Assembly (NCBI RefSeq): GCF_028307215.1
Contig: NZ_JAQMHV010000005.1
Coordinates: forward strand, 124,001-188,000
Length of the DNA: 64,000 nt
From: Falsirhodobacter sp. 20TX0035
Lineage (GTDB): Bacteria; Pseudomonadota; Alphaproteobacteria; Rhodobacterales; Rhodobacteraceae
Direction of reading: 5' to 3'
Shown: in pieces, positions 60,988 to 64,000 of the stretch
Layout of the letters: every line of letters begins with the position of its first letter
Numbering within the stretch: the first letter of the stretch is position 1
Notes under the pieces: model-generated
What the model saw: only the letters and a program-made list of their open reading frames with translations
Database searches by the model: none
What the model was told of the DNA's origin: nothing
Made by a program: the position numbers and the translations under genes

Positions 60988-61587
60988 ATGAACAATCCCA
61001 CCATTCAATCGCTGCGCAACCGCCGCACCCAATACGCGCTGGGCAAGGCCCTGCCCCTGCCGCAGGACGAGGTCGACTCGCTGGTGCGCGAGGCGGTGCG
61101 CCAGTCGCCCTCCTCGTTCAACTCCCAAAGCTCCCGCGCGGTGATCCTGTTCGGGGCGGAGCATGAAAAGCTGTGGGGCATCGTGAAGGACACCCTGCGC
61201 GCCATCGTTCCGCCCGAAAGCTTTGCGGGGACCGAGGCGAAAATCGACAGCTTCGCCGCCGGGGCGGGCACGGTCCTGTTCTTCGAAGATCAGGCCGCGA
61301 TCCAGAAGCTGCAGCAGGACTTCCCGCTTTATGCCGACGCCTTCCCGCGCTTTGCCGAACAGTCGGGCGGCATGGCGCAGCTGGCCGTGTGGACCGCGCT
61401 GGCCGACGCCGGCATCGGGGCCAGCCTGCAGCATTACAGCCCGCTGATCGACGCGGCGGTGACGAAGGCGTGGGATCTTCCCGAAAGCTGGACGCTGCTA
61501 GCGCAGATGCCTTTCGGGTCGAACGAGAAGCCGTTCGGCGACAAGACGTTCATCGCGGACGCCGACCGGTTCCGCACCTTCGGCTGA
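60988..61587 (+). CDS. Nitroreductase family protein
   Basis: A 199-residue FMN-binding protein of the HBN1/FRM2-like group: MNNPTIQSLRNRRTQYALG, VREAVRQSPSSFNSQSSRAVILFGAEHEKLW, SGGMAQLAVWTALADAGIGASLQHYSPLIDAAV. These match the oxidoreductase group of short, fungus-like nitroreductases thought to act on lipid or stress signals. It uses NAD(P)H and FMN in the cytoplasm. It is followed by a DUF892 gene on the same strand. Confidence 0.85.
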   Translation: MNNPTIQSLRNRRTQYALGKALPLPQDEVDSLVREAVRQSPSSFNSQSSRAVILFGAEHEKLWGIVKDTLRAIVPPESFAGTEAKIDSFAAGAGTVLFFEDQAAIQKLQQDFPLYADAFPRFAEQSGGMAQLAVWTALADAGIGASLQHYSPLIDAAVTKAWDLPESWTLLAQMPFGSNEKPFGDKTFIADADRFRTFG

Positions 61588-61610
61588 TGTCCTTCGGTGC
61601 GAATCCGAAG

Positions 61611-61635
61611 GGAACCGCACCGTTGCCCGCAGGTT
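61611..61635 (+). promoter_or_regulatory. GGAAC-N16-GGTT, candidate ECF promoter for the DUF892 gene
   Basis: GGAAC at 61611-61615, 16 bases, GGTT at 61632-61635; the ATG follows 63 bases later. It is one base off the EcfG-type consensus in the -10. Ferritin-like DUF892 genes are commonly stress-induced, so the placement is sensible. Confidence 0.4.
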
Positions 61636-61698
61636 GTCCCCGGCAATCCAAACCCCGGCCCGGCCCCTGCCGGCGCCCTGACAGGACGGAGACGACCG

Positions 61699-62199
61699 AT
61701 GGCGGCAAAGACCCTCGAGACGCTGTTCCACGAGACGCTGAAAGACGTGTACTACGCCGAGAAGAAGCTGACGACGAACCTGCGCAAGATGGCGAAAGCC
61801 GCGCAGAACCCCGAGCTGAAGGCCGCGTTCGAGCAGCATGAGGAAGAAACCCAAGGCCAGGTGGAACGCCTGAACCAGGTGTTCGAACTGATCGGCAAGC
61901 GCCCGCGCGGCAAGACCTGCGACGCGATCGAAGGCATCATTTCGGAAGCGTCCGAGATCATGGACGAGTTCAAGGGCAGCCCGGCGCATGACGCGGGCCT
62001 TCTGGCCGCAGCGCAGGCGGCCGAGCATTACGAGATCAGCCGCTACGGCACGCTGAAGGCCTGGGCCGAGAAGCTGGGCATGGACGAGGCGGTGACCCTG
62101 CTGGACGAAACGCTGCAGGAAGAAACCGCCACGGACGAAAAGCTGACCCAACTGGCCGAGTCGGTGATCAATGACGCCGCCACCGGCGAAGAGGCCTGA
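61699..62199 (+). CDS. DUF892 ferritin-like protein (YciF/YciE type)
   Basis: A 166-residue four-helix-bundle protein: LETLFHETLKDVYYAEKKLTTNLRKMAKAAQNPELKAAFEQHEEETQGQVERLNQVFELIG, then AAEHYEISRYGTLKAWAEKLG and ETATDEKLTQLAESV. The Glu/His residues spaced as in di-iron carboxylate proteins (ExxH-like EQHEEET) are kept. The family is induced by osmotic and general stress; the chemistry is not known. The ATG at 61699 is chosen. Confidence 0.87.
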   Translation: MAAKTLETLFHETLKDVYYAEKKLTTNLRKMAKAAQNPELKAAFEQHEEETQGQVERLNQVFELIGKRPRGKTCDAIEGIISEASEIMDEFKGSPAHDAGLLAAAQAAEHYEISRYGTLKAWAEKLGMDEAVTLLDETLQEETATDEKLTQLAESVINDAATGEEA

Positions 62200-62209
62200 C
62201 ATACGGACG

Positions 62210-62234
62210 GGGCCCGCCGGCGCGGGCCCTTTCC
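62210..62234 (+). terminator. Terminator after the DUF892 gene
   Basis: GGGCCCGC (62210-62217) pairs with GCGGGCCC (62222-62229) around four bases, followed by TTTCC. It is 10 bp past the stop and ends the unit before the DUF2254 gene. Confidence 0.65.
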
Positions 62235-62277
62235 CTTTGTGACCACCCTATCCACAAGACGTTCGGGAGGTGCCGCG

Positions 62278-63642
62278 ATGGCCCGTTGGCATGGCGATCG
62301 GTGGCGCCGATGGCTGGACGACATGCTCACCAGCCTTTGGCTTCTTCCCGCGCTGATGACCGGAACGGCGCCCGTGCTCTATGCGCTGTTCTCGGCTCTC
62401 GACCGTCGGGTGACGGCTGCACCAACGGGTCCGCTTCGCCACATCACCTATGTCGCGGCGCCCGATCAGGCGCGGGATCTTCTGGCGACGCTTCTCACCT
62501 CTATGATCACGATGGCAAGCCTCGTCTTCTCCATCACGATGGTTGTGCTGACGCTGGCGGCCAGCCAATTCGGGCCGCGCCTGATCCGCAACTTCATGGC
62601 CAGCTTCCAGACGCAGATCCTGCTGGGCACCTACATGCTGACCAGCGTCTACTGCCTGCTTCTGCTGACCTCTTTCGGCGACCGGCCCGGCACCGATCCG
62701 GCGACGGCTTCCCCTTCCGTTTCGGTGGCGGTGGCGCTTTCGGTCATCAGCCTCGCGCTCCTGATCCTTTATATCCACACGCTGGCCACCTCCATCGTGT
62801 CGGAATCGCTGATCTCGGCCGTGGGGAAGGAACTGGATGACGGCGTGGCCTCGCTGACGCGGGGGAACGCGGACCCTTTCTCCATGGCGTCCCCCCCGGA
62901 TGACTGGGCCGAGAACGCGGCGCATGTGCGCCTGAAAACCGCCGGATACGTCCAGGTGATCGAGTTTCACACCCTCGCCGCCGCCGCGCGCAAGGCCGGC
63001 GTGGTGATCTTCCTGCCGTTCCGGACCGGCGATTTCGCGGTGCCCGACGCAGACCCGATCGGGGTGCATCCACCCGACCGCGTCACCCCCGAATTGGAAC
63101 GCACGCTCCGCGGGGCCGTGTCACTGGGCGTGCATCGGACGCCGGTGCAGGATCTGGAATACTCCATCCGGCATCTGGTGGAAATCGCGATGCGGGCCCT
63201 GTCGCCCGCCATCAACGACCCCTACACCGCCGTGGCCGTGATCCAGCGGCTGACGGCGTCCTGGTCGGATCTTCTGGGCTGCAATCTGCCGCAGGGGGCG
63301 ATCCGGGACCCGGACGGGGCGGTGCGGGTCGTCTTTCCGCCGGTCAGCTTCCGCAGCCTGCTGAAAGCCTCGTTCAGCCAGATCCGGCAGACGGCGGCGG
63401 ACAAGCCCTTCGTGCTGATCCACCTGCTGAAGGCGCTGGAGCAGATGTCCCACAGCACCGTCACCCTCGACCAGCGCACTGATCTGGAAGACCAGGTCCG
63501 CGCGGCGCTGGAGGATGCGGAGCGGGAGGTCGCCAATAGCCAGGACCTGCGCGACGTGCAGGCGCAGGCCCGCCGCACGCTGGAGGTTCTGGCCCGCCAG
63601 CCATCCGCCCGCCCCCGGCTCAGCGGGGACGGAAGTCGGTGA
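62278..63642 (+). CDS. DUF2254 membrane protein
   Basis: A 454-residue protein: an N-terminal pair of helices (SLWLLPALMTGTAPVLYALFSAL; ATLLTSMITMASLVFSITMVVLTLAASQFGPRLIRNFM with the DUF2254 hallmark), two more helices (LGTYMLTSVYCLLLLTS; VAVALSVISLALLILYIHTLATSI), then a large cytoplasmic domain with LEYSIRHLVEIAMRALSPAINDPYTAVAVIQRLT. The function is not known. GGGAGGTG precedes the ATG at 62278; the frame to 62239 is less likely. It is convergent with the M42-type gene and overlaps it by 23 bp. Confidence 0.85.
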   Translation: MARWHGDRWRRWLDDMLTSLWLLPALMTGTAPVLYALFSALDRRVTAAPTGPLRHITYVAAPDQARDLLATLLTSMITMASLVFSITMVVLTLAASQFGPRLIRNFMASFQTQILLGTYMLTSVYCLLLLTSFGDRPGTDPATASPSVSVAVALSVISLALLILYIHTLATSIVSESLISAVGKELDDGVASLTRGNADPFSMASPPDDWAENAAHVRLKTAGYVQVIEFHTLAAAARKAGVVIFLPFRTGDFAVPDADPIGVHPPDRVTPELERTLRGAVSLGVHRTPVQDLEYSIRHLVEIAMRALSPAINDPYTAVAVIQRLTASWSDLLGCNLPQGAIRDPDGAVRVVFPPVSFRSLLKASFSQIRQTAADKPFVLIHLLKALEQMSHSTVTLDQRTDLEDQVRAALEDAEREVANSQDLRDVQAQARRTLEVLARQPSARPRLSGDGSR

Positions 63643-64000
63643 AGGGCGTGATCCGGCGGCAATAGGCGGCCATCAGGCGGGCCGTCGCCTCCACATCCTT
63701 CAGGCTGATCACCTCGCTGGGCGTGTGCATGTAGCGCAGCGGCACGCTGAGAAGGCCCGTGGCCATCCCGCCCCGGGTCACCTGAAGCGCGCGCGCGTCG
63801 GTGGGTGTGCTGCTGCCGGTGGCGTGGATCTGGACGTCGATCTGCTCCTCGGCCACGGCTTCGGTCAGAAGGCGGAACACCTCGTGGTTGGTGTTGGCGC
63901 CGCGGTCGATCGCGGGCCCCATGCCGATGTCGAACTTGCCATAGCGCGAGGTGGTGGCGTCGCGGTAATCCGTGGCCTGCCCCATGTCCACCGCCAGCCC
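63620..64000 (-). CDS. M42-family (FrvX/CelM-like) aminopeptidase, C-terminal part (cut by window end)
   Basis: About 126 residues reading in from the edge: GLAVDMGQATDYRD, GMGPAIDRGANTNHEVFRLLTEAVAEEQIDVQIHATGSSTPTDARALQVTRGGMATGLLSVPLRYMHTPSEVISLKDVEATARLMAAYC. The text GMATGLLSVPLRYMHTPSEV with its metal-binding His is the M42 signature. M42 enzymes are dodecameric metallo-aminopeptidases or endoglucanase-annotated relatives in the cytoplasm. The start lies outside. The last 23 bp overlap the DUF2254 gene. Confidence 0.85.
   Translation of the reverse strand, partial: GLAVDMGQATDYRDATTSRYGKFDIGMGPAIDRGANTNHEVFRLLTEAVAEEQIDVQIHATGSSTPTDARALQVTRGGMATGLLSVPLRYMHTPSEVISLKDVEATARLMAAYCRRITPFTDFRPR

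Overview
The window is one high-GC (roughly two-thirds G+C), gene-dense bacterial chromosome segment. Family content and wording (PutA without a DNA-binding domain paired with a divergent Lrp-type regulator, TakP-like TRAP transporter, OFA transporter, Stealth and CgeB-like glycosyltransferases, DUF4394 with an ECF sigma/anti-sigma pair) point to an alphaproteobacterium, most likely Rhodobacteraceae. The genus cannot be fixed from the sequence alone. I see no rRNA, tRNA, CRISPR array, insertion sequence, phage gene or replication origin. I count 62 protein-coding genes, two of them cut by the window edges.

Layout. 0-5 kb: end of a DUF305 protein, methionine aminopeptidase, and the divergent Lrp-type regulator / putA pair for proline catabolism. 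5.5-11 kb: a formate/oxalate-flavoured module (FdhF/YdeP-type molybdoenzyme, small winged-helix protein, OFA transporter, LysR regulator related to those of formate dehydrogenase loci). 11.3-15.3 kb: a three-gene operon headed by an amine oxidase fused to a zinc alcohol dehydrogenase, then a VOC protein and an MFS transporter. 15.3-25 kb: QseBC-like two-component system, L,D-transpeptidase, DUF2243 and CtaG membrane proteins, CDF transporter, SLC13 permease, a DUF4394 / ECF sigma / anti-sigma module and DedA. 25-30.5 kb: DeoR regulator and a divergent ABC importer with an embedded cytoplasmic phosphodiesterase-type enzyme. 31-37.5 kb: a TRAP transporter and two TSUP plus one AEC carrier. 37.5-43.5 kb: surface-glycan enzymes (two glycosyltransferases, a Stealth phosphotransferase, a GT29-like protein) and a galactose dehydrogenase/mutarotase pair. 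43.5-45.4 kb: IMPase-like phosphatase and a YghA-like SDR.

45.4-56 kb is the most distinctive stretch. Seven tightly packed minus-strand genes (dTDP-rhamnose-epimerase-like SDR, glycoside hydrolase-epimerase fusion, GT4, three CgeB-like glycosyltransferases, UDP-glucuronate-decarboxylase-like SDR) form one glycan operon, with a divergent ADH/Gfo-Idh-MocA pair. Its head carries a perfect GGAAC-N17-CGTT box. Similar boxes precede the YghA-like SDR and the ferritin-like DUF892 gene, which suggests a common stress-type ECF sigma regulon. Between the Gfo/Idh/MocA gene and the next, convergent, sugar ABC transporter lies a degenerate tandem repeat of about four roughly 110-130 bp units. It includes the 3' ends of both flanking genes.

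56.4-64 kb: UgpC-type sugar ABC transporter, nitroreductase, DUF892 ferritin-like protein, DUF2254 membrane protein and the end of an M42-family peptidase. All functional calls come from reading motifs and family resemblance; no database search was run.
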